Notes: a model not told the origin generated them from the sequence alone. Positions 53,913-62,329 are shown, counted from the first letter of the stretch. The stretch: DNA of 64,000 nucleotides from JAGVJT01 sp964471225 (GCA_964471225.1 CAYYEZ010000051.1:1-64000); one strand, 5' to 3'. Numbers and translations are program-made.

Positions 53913-54313
53913 ATACGCTACCTTTGCTTGTTATTTCGGCGGCGATTCTTGCTTTTTTTCAAGATGAGTTTGCTAGCCTTTTTCATAAATTATTTTCGCG
54001 TGCGTGGGTGCGTATTTTATTGCCATTAACCTTGGCTTCGGTGGGTGTTCAAACTTACACAACGATGCGTTGGATGCTTGAGATAATGCAGACACGTATT
54101 CATGCCATGATGCTGGCTTTTTTTAAATTGTTTCCATATGGATCATTTTTTGCAATTTTATCGCAAAGTTTATTTTTGTTTCTTGTTTCTAGTGTGCCTG
54201 TATGGGGCTTGTTTTGGTGGTTAAGGCGAAAAGAGGCCGAGAAAATCACCTTTAAAGTGACCTGCACCTACCTCTTTGTTTGGTTATCTTTGGTACTGCT
54301 CTGGGTGGTGTGA
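53909..54313 (+). CDS. Hypothetical three-TM inner-membrane protein
   Basis: 134 residues, very hydrophobic, with TM segments at about 2-18, 34-52 and 75-100, and possibly a fourth at the C-terminus (TCTYLFVWLSLVLLWVV). A basic-acidic WWLRRKEAEKITF loop is included. No family recognised. It is last in the gmk operon by a four-base overlap with ridA. It converges with the IcmL-like gene with three bases between the stops. Confidence 0.7.
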   Translation: MNTLPLLVISAAILAFFQDEFASLFHKLFSRAWVRILLPLTLASVGVQTYTTMRWMLEIMQTRIHAMMLAFFKLFPYGSFFAILSQSLFLFLVSSVPVWGLFWWLRRKEAEKITFKVTCTYLFVWLSLVLLWVV

Positions 54314-54316
54314 TGA

Positions 54317-54916
54317 TTAATGCGCTTTTTCAGCGGGTTTTTCTGCTGGTACAGGTGTAGCCGTATTGTCTGGCTGTCCAATCTTTTGTTGAGGTACCGC
54401 GATCACTTGTAAAATTCCGAGCCCACCGGTGGGTTTGCGTGTAATCAGTAGATTGACTGTCAGCGACTGATTAATTTTGTTCTCTTTATTTTGATAGACA
54501 ACATCCATGGGAATAGAAACTTTCCATTGATTATCTTTATTCACTTGAACTGAAGGATTACCTTTAAGCGTTGCAGAGACACTGAGCTCTCTTGATTTTA
54601 TGGCGTCAAGATTTCCTGATTTTTGAAAGGCGGTATTAAATCCTTGCCAGCCTTGGTCTGTGAAGCACCGTTTTAGTGCGTCAAGTTGCTTAGCGAGTTC
54701 TGCATTATTAAACGTGAATAACTCAACTGCTGCGTGTTTTGCCCAAGTTTCGACTACAGTTGCTTCAATTGTTACGGCATCTTTTGAAAATTGATAGGTA
54801 CAATCGATTGTTGGAAGCGAAGAGGTAGATGCCAATGATGTGGTCGCTGTTGCTTCTTCAGCAAAGGAAAGAGTGGGGAACATCAGTATAGACAACAAAG
54901 CGAATCCAGCGCGCAT
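54317..54916 (-). CDS. Exported IcmL/DotI-like protein
   Basis: 199 residues from the ATG at 54916, which has a perfect GGAGG five bases upstream; the ATG at 54928 overlaps it. A cleavable signal peptide ends near LSFAEEA. The body follows the IcmL/DotI/TraM periplasmic domain: VVETWAKHAAVELFTFN, CFTDQGWQGFNTAFQKSGNLDAIKSRELSVSATLKGNPSV, WKVSIPMDVVYQ, and SLTVNLLITRKPTGGLGILQVIAV. In Dot/Icm systems IcmL is an inner-membrane core component with one TM. This version is separate from any dot/icm cluster and has a signal peptide instead, with a Pro/Glu-rich tail. Stand-alone IcmL-like paralogues occur in Legionellales. Role probably periplasmic, partner unknown. Confidence 0.8.
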   Translation of the reverse strand: MRAGFALLSILMFPTLSFAEEATATTSLASTSSLPTIDCTYQFSKDAVTIEATVVETWAKHAAVELFTFNNAELAKQLDALKRCFTDQGWQGFNTAFQKSGNLDAIKSRELSVSATLKGNPSVQVNKDNQWKVSIPMDVVYQNKENKINQSLTVNLLITRKPTGGLGILQVIAVPQQKIGQPDNTATPVPAEKPAEKAH

Positions 54917-54978
54917 AGGAACCTCCATAATATTTTACGATAATGTGCCACGTCTTTTCTTTATTTTCAACAAAACCT

Positions 54979-56055
54979 TTATTTAATGCCTAAGTTTTCT
55001 GAAATTTCTGCTGATTTTTCTATCCCATCACTTGTAGTAGGATTAAAAAATGAAAAAGAACCATGACTTAGGCTTCTAAATTTTTCGGGTGAAAAAAAGG
55101 CTGTGATTGGACTTTTATCTGTTCTTACTTCGGGTGAGCCTTTTTTTTCTTCGATTTGTCTCGCTGTAAACTCGATAACCTCAATAAAATCAATGGAGCA
55201 AAAAGGATTTTTTCCGCTGTCTTCTGTAAAAGTTCGCGATCTTTTTCTCCCCTCTATCGGGGACGCTTTGAAGTTTTCTGCTAGCTCTTGCGCTCTGGAC
55301 TTTAATTTTTCCTTGAATGTACGCCAGGCCTCTTTGTCTTCCATGTCGATAAGGCGTGTCTCTTCCCATGGTTCCAAGGCACCGAGATTGCCCCAGTGTC
55401 TCGTATGATTTTGGCAATATTCAAAAATTCCTGCTGATAATGCGTGCGTAGAATCAAAGGGCAGGGGATTCGGTAACTCGCTTACAAAACGATCAGTACC
55501 AGTCAGCGTTATCCATTCTTTGGCATCTTCTTGATAAGTTGCATGCAAGATAAAGCAAGCTAAATTAAATGCCATGGTAATTGACTCCGCGCAACCAACG
55601 CCTGATTCCTCAATAGTTTTTGTCACATAAGGTAGATTGTTGGCCATCTCAATATATTTGGGGTAATTTTTGACGTATCCTTCGGTTCCAAAAATCATTT
55701 GTTCATACGCTGAGGCTTTGATCTCAAATGAAAAATGCCGTTCAGCTTCAGCCATGAGTCGGTTGCATTTTATTTCTGAAGCGTAGGGGACTTGAAATTC
55801 AACCCAGGCTAAAAGAATAGCCACGGCTTCAATTGCAATGGTTGTATTCTGAGGCCGCATGATGTGGTAAAAAAATCCGATATCATCTTGCTTTAAGCGC
55901 GTGACCATGATGGAAAAATAAGGCTCTTTTGTTGCATGTATAATGTAGGGCACACGATCTTTTATACCTAAAAAAATTGCAGTATGTTCGACAATATCTA
56001 AGTTTGGACTGACAAAAAAAACCAAATCGCCCAATTGTAAATCTTCTAAACGCAT
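54979..56055 (-). CDS. Effector-like protein with permuted papain (YiiX/LRAT-like) fold
   Basis: 358 residues. The N-terminus LQLGDLVFFVSPN, then VEHTAIFLG (His24) and PYIIHATKE, matches the start of permuted NlpC/P60 (YiiX/LRAT-type) hydrolases, where His comes first. The nucleophile follows much later, here Cys155 in SGVGCAESITMAFNLAC. VPYASE and the aromatic spacing fit as well. Residues 250-358 are a charged, probably disordered tail with KRSRTFTEDS and ITAFFSPEKFRS. No signal peptide. Such enzymes cleave or transfer acyl or amide groups, and several bacterial toxins and effectors use the fold. Assignment is by motif only. The hairpin-T9 in its leader suggests conditional expression. Confidence 0.55.
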   Translation of the reverse strand: MRLEDLQLGDLVFFVSPNLDIVEHTAIFLGIKDRVPYIIHATKEPYFSIMVTRLKQDDIGFFYHIMRPQNTTIAIEAVAILLAWVEFQVPYASEIKCNRLMAEAERHFSFEIKASAYEQMIFGTEGYVKNYPKYIEMANNLPYVTKTIEESGVGCAESITMAFNLACFILHATYQEDAKEWITLTGTDRFVSELPNPLPFDSTHALSAGIFEYCQNHTRHWGNLGALEPWEETRLIDMEDKEAWRTFKEKLKSRAQELAENFKASPIEGRKRSRTFTEDSGKNPFCSIDFIEVIEFTARQIEEKKGSPEVRTDKSPITAFFSPEKFRSLSHGSFSFFNPTTSDGIEKSAEISENLGIK

Positions 56056-56093
56056 AAATTAATTAGTTTATTAAAAACTCAATTTTATTAAAA

Positions 56094-56119
56094 AAAAATC
56101 ATTTGTTCAAATGATTTTT
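56094..56119 (-). terminator. Hairpin with T-run in the leader of the papain-fold gene
   Basis: AAAAATCATTT and AAATGATTTTT form a perfect 11-bp stem with a GTTC loop. On the minus strand it is followed by a run of T, 39 bases before the ATG at 56055. It is either an insulator against readthrough or an attenuator. Confidence 0.55.
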
Positions 56120-56162
56120 ACTCCTCGCCAGGCTTTAATTTTTCAGTCATTTTGAAATCTAA

Positions 56163-56191
56163 TTGACATTAGTGTTTAATGAAAATACAAT
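56163..56191 (+). promoter_or_regulatory. Near-perfect sigma-70 promoter for the two-TM protein
   Basis: TTGACA (56163-56168), a 17-bp spacer and TACAAT (56186-56191), about 45 bases before the ATG. The strongest promoter noticed in the window. Confidence 0.8.
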
Positions 56192-56235
56192 TCGTTCGTC
56201 CGTTTGGATGTTCAATAGATTATGAGGGGATGTAG

Positions 56236-56712
56236 ATGAAAACTGAAATGAAAAAATCAGGCCAAAAAATAGGCTTGTTGGCTAAGATAATGATGGGTCT
56301 GACTTTGTTTTTGGAATTTTTCCGTTATATTGCGGTGGCATTCATTATTGGTTTTGTTGCTTTATCGGCTACCATGTTTTTTGGTGCGGTACCTATTTCT
56401 TTGATGGTATTTAGTATAGTGGTTGCATCGTTAACTCTTGTAGCGTTAGTACGCACAGTTTTAGCGGTGGTGACTGTAAACAAAACTATTGATTTCACAC
56501 AAAACTATTCAGAGAATTTGACGCGAGATGTTGTTGAAATGACTGTCGATGCGATGAATTCAAAAGCTCGTTCAACACAGACTGCTGAGGTAGCCACCCA
56601 AACATCAGCTGTTAGTCGCTCAACGCGTCGCGATAGTAAATTCTTTTCTCCTGAAGTTAAAGAAATAGACCAATTGCAAATAGAGAGAGTTAGTAACGGA
56701 TTTAAGCATTGA
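56236..56712 (+). CDS. Hypothetical two-TM protein (Inc-like layout)
   Basis: 158 residues: a basic N-terminus, two hydrophobic segments (about 18-50 and 52-80) close together, then a polar tail of about 75 residues rich in Thr, Ser and Arg (STQTAEVATQTSAVSRSTRR) ending with KFFSPEVKEIDQLQ. No signal peptide typical of export. The motif FFSPE also occurs in the divergent neighbour at 54979-56055. The layout is that of a membrane-inserted effector or a small inner-membrane protein; no family recognised. It has a near-consensus promoter of its own. Confidence 0.65.
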   Translation: MKTEMKKSGQKIGLLAKIMMGLTLFLEFFRYIAVAFIIGFVALSATMFFGAVPISLMVFSIVVASLTLVALVRTVLAVVTVNKTIDFTQNYSENLTRDVVEMTVDAMNSKARSTQTAEVATQTSAVSRSTRRDSKFFSPEVKEIDQLQIERVSNGFKH

Positions 56713-56830
56713 TTTCTGTGGCAGTTAGAGTCTATTAACCGTTGAACTGAGTGATCTTCTGAATATCAGGAGGTCACTTTCTTTTTGATATCTGTTATGA
56801 TTCGAGGCAATTTTGTTGCTTGGAGTTGCT

Positions 56831-57559
56831 GTGTTTGTCATCACAGGTGGAACTAGCGGTATTGGTCATGCGTTAGCATGTGCGCTTGTGGCGCGTGACC
56901 ATGAGGTATGTGTTGTTGGCCGACGAGCGTTACTACTCAAAGAATTAACTCAGTTTTCTCCTTATATTCATTGTATAGAAGCAGATATTTCGACGGAGGC
57001 TGGTTGCGAGCGAGTTGCTTTGGCATTAAAGGATGTGGGGCCACTTAAAGCATTAATCAATAATGCGGGTATCATCGAGCCGATTGCACCGATTTCGACA
57101 TTGACGAGGCAAGCTTGGCATACGCTGATGTCTACAAATCTTGATGCACCACTCTTTCTTACGCAGTTATTAAAAGAACAGCTTCACGGCGGGCGAGTTT
57201 TAAATATTGGTTCGGGAGCTGCGTATCTTGAAATTGCAGGTTGGGCTGCTTATTGTGTTTCTAAGGCAGCGTTATCCATGTTGACACGTTGTTGGCAGCT
57301 CGAGTGTCCTGAAATTGCTTTTGCGAGTGTGATGCCAGGAATTGTCGATACAGCGATGCAGGCTGTTATTCGTGAGTCCACATCGATGGCCGCAGAAAAA
57401 CATGATTTTTTTGTAAAATTAAAACGAGAATCACAACTTTTAACAGTCGAGCAAGTGGCTGAATATTTGGCGATGCTATTGGTTGACATTGATTTTGAGA
57501 CTTTTCGTTCAAAAGAGTGGGATATTTATGAAAGTTACGCGCAATTTCCTGAGGAATAA
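56831..57559 (+). CDS. Short-chain dehydrogenase/reductase
   Basis: 242 residues from GTG 56831, which has GGAG five bases upstream; the upstream TTG adds residues before the Rossmann start. It shows VITGGTSGIGHALACAL, LINNAGIIEPIAP, the catalytic Ser in LNIGSGAAYLEIAGWAAYCVSKAALSML (YxxxK) and the PGIVDTAM segment. A classical NAD(P) SDR, substrate unknown. Two bases before the OPT transporter gene, so likely one operon. Confidence 0.88.
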   Translation: MFVITGGTSGIGHALACALVARDHEVCVVGRRALLLKELTQFSPYIHCIEADISTEAGCERVALALKDVGPLKALINNAGIIEPIAPISTLTRQAWHTLMSTNLDAPLFLTQLLKEQLHGGRVLNIGSGAAYLEIAGWAAYCVSKAALSMLTRCWQLECPEIAFASVMPGIVDTAMQAVIRESTSMAAEKHDFFVKLKRESQLLTVEQVAEYLAMLLVDIDFETFRSKEWDIYESYAQFPEE

Positions 57560-57561
57560 CG

Positions 57562-59508
57562 ATGCGTTATAATGGTGATATTACTTGTCGCGGCGTTGTG
57601 CTTGCAATCATTTTGGCGGCATTGCTTGCTGCATCTAATGCTTTTCTTGCATTAAAACTTGGTTTACTGACCTCAGCCTCTATTCCTGCTGCGATTATTT
57701 CTATGGGGATACTGCGTTTTTTTAAGGGCGCAACTATTTTAGAAAATAATGCAGTCCAAACTGCGGCTTCAGCAGGAGAAGCAATTGCCGGTGGTATTGT
57801 TTATACCATCCCGGCATTGATTATTATCCAATACTGGCATCATTTTGACTATTGGACGAATTTTTTTATCGCCTTTTTAGGCGGTGTTTTAGGTGTGCTT
57901 TTCTCAATTCCTTTGCGAAAGGTGTTGGTGCATGACTCAAAGCTACAATTCCCTGAGGGGCGTGCTATTGCTGAAGTGCTCAAGTCTTCCTATCAACGTG
58001 TTGGTTTTATCGACCTACTACTCGGGGGATTGGTTGGTGCATGTCTTGAGCTTTGCCAAGTCGGGTTCAAGGTGTTAGCCAGCAGTTGGAGTTATTGGTT
58101 TTCTTTTAAGCGTACTATATTGGGTGTGAGCTTTGGATTTTCAGCCACAATGATAGGAGCTGGATTTTTAGTAGGCCAAGATATGGCGCTTAGCATTTTT
58201 GTTGGTGCAGTGCTTGCTTGGTTGATTGGCTTACCTGTTTTAAGTTATCTCAAATTTAGTGCGATTGCCTCTATGCCTTTGCCCGAAGCTGTTTCTACAC
58301 TGTGGGCGAGTGATGTCCGTTATCTTGGTATTGGTGCGATGCTATTTGCAGGAGTTTGGACTTTTTTGCAGTTGGTGAAACCGCTTTTGCGTAGAATCCA
58401 TGGCTCGATAAGTGCCTTAGGAAGGGTGCGGGTTGAGAGAGGTCGTCAAGCTCTTTTGACAACTGAAAAAGATTTACCCTTACCTGTTATTATATTGGGT
58501 GTTATCGGAGTGAGTATTGGACTTTACTTTCTATTTGATCATTTATTTGCGTTATCTGTCATTGGATTTACGCCTGAAAAATCCATACAAGTTATTCTAA
58601 CGGCGATGATCTATGTGTTGATGGTTGGTTTTCTTTTCTCGGTGATTACTGCTTATTTTTCTGGAATGGTGGGTGTCACTGCAAGTCCAGGAAGCTCTGT
58701 GGTGATTGCCGGTATTTTATTTGCTTCTTGGTTATTACTCATGGGAATCCGATCGTGTATTTCCGGTGAGTTGATCGGTGAGGCCTTGAAAGCTGCGGAA
58801 GCAATAGCGATTATTATCGGTGCAATTGTGACCGGGATTGCGGCGATAGCTAACGATAATAGCCAAGATTTAAAAGTAGGGCAATTGGTAGGTGCTACAC
58901 CCTGGAAGCAGCAGCTCATGTTGTTGTTAGGTGTATTGGTTGCCTCTCTCGTAATCCCTTGGGTGATGCAATTGTTATTTGATGTTTATGGCATTGCAGG
59001 CGTGATGCCGAGACCGAATATGGATGCTGTGCAATCATTGCCAGCGCCCACAGCAGCATTGCTAGCTGCCATTACCACAGCTGTATTTCACCATGATTTA
59101 CCCTGGTCCATGATGAGTTTAGGCGCACTTATTATTTTGAGTGTTGTGTCTGTGAATCACGTTATCAAAAGTCGTCTCTCTTTTCGATTTTCGGCGTTGG
59201 GTGTTGCGGTGGGCATGTATCTACCTTTATCAACCTCTTTTCCGTTACTTTTGGGTGGATTGATTGCCTTTCTTGCTGAGCGTCGTGTTAAACAGAATGA
59301 GAAAAAACAGATTGGGACTTTGATTGCTTGTGGTTTAGTTGCAGGATCGGCCTTGATGGATGTTGTTTTAGCCGGTGTGTTTTCGTTTTCGCATACGCAA
59401 GATATTTTGTGCTTCATGCCAGAGAAGTTATCTTCTCTGGCTGTTGCTTTGTCTGTCTTAAGTATCTTGTTGCTCGGTACTTGGATGATGCGACGTATGA
59501 AGAAATAA
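57562..59508 (+). CDS. OPT-family oligopeptide/metal transporter
   Basis: 648 residues with about 15 TM helices. It begins with the OPT signature region LAASNAFLALKLGLLTSASIPAAIISMGILRF, NAVQTAASAGEAIAGG, FPEGRAIAEVLKSS and the later NDNSQDLKVGQLVGATPWKQQ. OPT proteins take up peptides or metal chelates using the proton gradient. For an intracellular bacterium it would supply amino acids or iron. The 3' end overlaps the convergent 5'-nucleotidase gene by 51 bases. Confidence 0.93.
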   Translation: MRYNGDITCRGVVLAIILAALLAASNAFLALKLGLLTSASIPAAIISMGILRFFKGATILENNAVQTAASAGEAIAGGIVYTIPALIIIQYWHHFDYWTNFFIAFLGGVLGVLFSIPLRKVLVHDSKLQFPEGRAIAEVLKSSYQRVGFIDLLLGGLVGACLELCQVGFKVLASSWSYWFSFKRTILGVSFGFSATMIGAGFLVGQDMALSIFVGAVLAWLIGLPVLSYLKFSAIASMPLPEAVSTLWASDVRYLGIGAMLFAGVWTFLQLVKPLLRRIHGSISALGRVRVERGRQALLTTEKDLPLPVIILGVIGVSIGLYFLFDHLFALSVIGFTPEKSIQVILTAMIYVLMVGFLFSVITAYFSGMVGVTASPGSSVVIAGILFASWLLLMGIRSCISGELIGEALKAAEAIAIIIGAIVTGIAAIANDNSQDLKVGQLVGATPWKQQLMLLLGVLVASLVIPWVMQLLFDVYGIAGVMPRPNMDAVQSLPAPTAALLAAITTAVFHHDLPWSMMSLGALIILSVVSVNHVIKSRLSFRFSALGVAVGMYLPLSTSFPLLLGGLIAFLAERRVKQNEKKQIGTLIACGLVAGSALMDVVLAGVFSFSHTQDILCFMPEKLSSLAVALSVLSILLLGTWMMRRMKK

Positions 59509-60882
59509 ATGAGTCTGGTCATGCGCTAGTGTTCGCCGATGTGCTCTAAAATAACTGAGTGGTGAACACTGAAAAAGATCGAGTAGTTTTTCCATGTAAA
59601 TACAAGCATAACGATCGACTTGATATGCAAAATAGCTTTCTTCAGCACCAGAGCGAAACACACGTCCCCAAGTGGGGTTATAGTATGTCTCTTGTTTTTG
59701 AATCAGTTTTGCGACTTCTGCATCAATTTCTGAAAGATTTTCTTGTAGCTCACTAATGCGAGCATCAAATTGGTGTGTTTTTTCTTCCAGTCGTTGAGTG
59801 AATAGATCAATGTGTTCACTTTCAACTTCTCGTTTTAGACGCATGGTTTCAACAATTTTTTGCTCAATAGGTAAGGCTGAAATTTGTGCTGAAATTTCAT
59901 TGCCCAACTCTTCGACAACAAGTGCTGTACGCCAATTACAATGTTTTTTAAGTCGAACAATATCGCCGTAAATGTGATCGCCAATGTATAGAATATCATC
60001 ACCATTGACATTCAAATCTTGAGTAAATGTTCTTGCATTGCCTCCCTGGTAAACACCGGGGGTGATTGGGCCAGACAGATTAGTCATGCTTCCGGTTGCA
60101 GGATCAATTTTAAGAAATCGCAGATTATCATAAAAAAAGCGCGGTTTATTGGCAAAAGTTACGACATATTCAAATAAGTCGTGCCAAGTTTTTCCTTGAG
60201 GTAGGTAGGCGTTAATTGCATAATCAAGTAAGAGCTTAGTGTAGTTGTAGTCGGAGTTAGTGAGAATAAATAAGTGTTTTCCTGCGCGAAGATAGCGTTG
60301 TATATTGGCGACAAGCTCGGCATCTTTAATGACATAATGCTTCAAGTCTTCTGCAATAATGCGTTTTAAACTGCCATCTGCGTGGACTTTGTCAACAGCA
60401 CTCAACACATCTGTTGCGATAATTCGATAACTAGGGAGAATCTGAGGCTCTTGATCTTTTAAGTCGACTAATTGTCTGTATAGAACACAAAATGCGATCG
60501 AGAAAGAGGTATCAATGACCATATAGTTAGGATCATTGAGATCAGCATAAGTACTTTTATAAAAAGATTGTTGTTCTGTAAAATGCATGACACGTGTGCC
60601 ATGGTAGCTTTTTTTGATAATTCCGTAGCGATTAAGTTTCAAAATATTGCCATTTTCACTATCAATCACTAGACCGCGAATCGCATCTTGCATATTAAAA
60701 GCAAAGTTACGAATTTTTTCAGGATAGTGTTTATTTTGAATCAATGTTTCGATGACAAGTTTGAAGACTAAGGCTTCAAAATTCTCTGTGTGATAACGAA
60801 TCAGTGTATGGTCCATATCTAGGCCAATATACTTAATTTTTTTAAGATTCAAGATACGATTGACAAATACTTTTTGACTCAT
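59458..60882 (-). CDS. HAD-IG family purine 5'-nucleotidase
   Basis: 474 residues from the ATG at 60882, with AAAGGA five bases upstream. HAD motif I IGLDMDHTLIRY (Asp22, Asp24), motif II in HLFILTNSDYNYTKLLL, and the C-terminal DDILYIGDHIYGDIVRLKK. This is the eukaryotic-type cN-II/IMP-GMP nucleotidase family, which is also found in Legionella. It dephosphorylates purine monophosphates in the cytosol. A coiled-coil segment (LTQRLEEKTHQFDARISELQ) follows the HAD core. Its last 17 codons lie antisense to the end of the OPT gene. Confidence 0.9.
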   Translation of the reverse strand: MSQKVFVNRILNLKKIKYIGLDMDHTLIRYHTENFEALVFKLVIETLIQNKHYPEKIRNFAFNMQDAIRGLVIDSENGNILKLNRYGIIKKSYHGTRVMHFTEQQSFYKSTYADLNDPNYMVIDTSFSIAFCVLYRQLVDLKDQEPQILPSYRIIATDVLSAVDKVHADGSLKRIIAEDLKHYVIKDAELVANIQRYLRAGKHLFILTNSDYNYTKLLLDYAINAYLPQGKTWHDLFEYVVTFANKPRFFYDNLRFLKIDPATGSMTNLSGPITPGVYQGGNARTFTQDLNVNGDDILYIGDHIYGDIVRLKKHCNWRTALVVEELGNEISAQISALPIEQKIVETMRLKREVESEHIDLFTQRLEEKTHQFDARISELQENLSEIDAEVAKLIQKQETYYNPTWGRVFRSGAEESYFAYQVDRYACIYMEKLLDLFQCSPLSYFRAHRRTLAHDQTHLFLHTSHHPSTEQQDT

Positions 60883-60921
60883 GATCATCCTTTGAGAAAT
60901 GTAATAGTACTAAGCTAAGAC

Positions 60922-60955
60922 TCATGTCGTTCCCGCGGAAGCGGGAACGACATGA
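60922..60955. repeat. Perfect 15-bp palindrome with GGAA loop
   Basis: TCATGTCGTTCCCGC at 60922-60936 and its exact reverse complement at 60941-60955, with the four-base loop GGAA (GNRA type). It is G+C-rich against an AT-rich background, lacks a T-run, and lies between two minus-strand genes. It looks like a dispersed REP-type or RNA-stabilising element. No second copy was seen. Confidence 0.7.
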
Positions 60956-60970
60956 ACATTAACGCTCATT

Positions 60971-62242
60971 TTACGTTATAATGCAGCAGCCAGGGCTATC
61001 TATAGCTAATGCAGTTTGTTCTTGCTCAACTATTTCTGCTTGTTGTACTTCTGGCTGTGTTGTTTTTTGATCAATCAAAAAAGATAAGCCTCTTGCGATA
61101 CCTGCATGTTCCAGCCTTTTATTGTTGAGTTTTGATAAAAGTGGAATTAATGTTGGGACTAAAAAGGAGCCAAATGTTTTGCAATGTTGTGGTGTCCAAT
61201 CTTCACCTGAAGCGAGCTCTTTATTAGGCATCTCAAATAGCATAGACAAACATCCTAAACGTTCTGCAAAAAATTTAACAGCCATCCCTAGGTTGGCTTT
61301 ACCTGGCTCGTCTGGCTCATAGCACGACTCAGATTCAAGGTAAGGTGCTCTTTTTTGATACTCTGAAATAAACTCTCTTTCGAGTTCATTCATTTCTGGG
61401 TTTTCTGTGCAACCTAATCCTCGGCCCTCGGGGAACACATGAGGATTAGTTTCATCTCCGTGAATATCTAAAACAAGAGCGGCACCAGTTTTTAGTATTT
61501 CACGACGCACATAAAACACTTCAGGAGCATCTACTTCATTGTCATAATTATCCCACTCGCGATTTAAATCTTTACCCTGTGCGTTTGTCCTCAAGTTTCC
61601 ATGATAAGAGCCATCTGGATTCATGTTTGGCACAATGTATAATACAGCGTGGTCAAAAAATTCCGAGGGTTGTTCTTCAAGTGACATAATAAGCCCTTCT
61701 GCGAACCACTCTGCCATTGTCTCACCTGGATGTTGACGAGCTAATACGTAGATATTTTTTTTATCAGGTCCAGGCTCTCCAATAGTGAGTAGGGTGATGT
61801 CTCGATCTTCTTTAGTTTTCCCCAACACTCTGACTGTAGAGTTTGGTATAGTGCTTGCCTCACGGATTAATTCTAAGTGACGTTTATAAGGATAAGATGC
61901 AAAAAATGCAATGTTAAGTGATGTGTCTGTGAGCTGACCCTCTATACTGAGTATCCCTGTTTCGGGATTGTATGTTGTGCTTAAGCGAGACCATGTTTCA
62001 TCATCGCAAGATGCGGTCGCTCTGTAACTGCCACCTTTGTCAGTCCACCCGGGGTAAGAAACTTCGTTTGCGCCTTCAATATTGATTTTGAAGGTTGCGC
62101 CTGGCTCGCCTGCGAGTGTAAAGTTAAAAAATTGTTGGTGCGCGCTTGCGTTATCAGGCCGAATTCGGATTCGAATGTTCTGGATATCGCTATCTTCAAT
62201 GATAGTTGCATTTCCACTGTCTTCTGGAACGATGATGGGCAT
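60971..62242 (-). CDS. M14 cytosolic-carboxypeptidase-like enzyme with C-terminal CaaX box
   Basis: 423 residues from the ATG at 62242, which has AAGGAG six bases upstream. An N-terminal beta-sandwich (about 15-125, including FNFTLAGEPGATFKINIEGAN) precedes an M14 peptidase core with zinc ligands His171 and Glu174 (RQHPGETMAEW), NPDG, LNREW and His261 (LDIHGDE), and the catalytic Glu337 (LFEMPNK). This is the Nna1/CCP branch, which in animals removes glutamates from tubulin tails. Bacterial members exist. The protein ends Gly-Cys-Cys-Ile-Ile-Thr, so the last four residues CIIT form a prenylation (CaaX) box with an extra Cys next to it. Bacteria lack prenyltransferases for this. Dot/Icm effectors with host-lipidated CaaX boxes are known from Legionella. 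A host-targeted role is therefore a reasonable inference. Confidence 0.85.
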   Translation of the reverse strand: MPIIVPEDSGNATIIEDSDIQNIRIRIRPDNASAHQQFFNFTLAGEPGATFKINIEGANEVSYPGWTDKGGSYRATASCDDETWSRLSTTYNPETGILSIEGQLTDTSLNIAFFASYPYKRHLELIREASTIPNSTVRVLGKTKEDRDITLLTIGEPGPDKKNIYVLARQHPGETMAEWFAEGLIMSLEEQPSEFFDHAVLYIVPNMNPDGSYHGNLRTNAQGKDLNREWDNYDNEVDAPEVFYVRREILKTGAALVLDIHGDETNPHVFPEGRGLGCTENPEMNELEREFISEYQKRAPYLESESCYEPDEPGKANLGMAVKFFAERLGCLSMLFEMPNKELASGEDWTPQHCKTFGSFLVPTLIPLLSKLNNKRLEHAGIARGLSFLIDQKTTQPEVQQAEIVEQEQTALAIDSPGCCIIT

Positions 62243-62329
62243 ACTTCTCTCCTTAATAAAAATCCTTTGGGACACACGAAAAACTTAACGTTCGTCCTCA
62301 TATCGCCTGATACACTAATGTAAATTTGT

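Noticed and set aside
55103..55408. Plus-strand frame inside the papain-fold gene
   Set aside because: Antisense shadow of the tail region without its own start signals.
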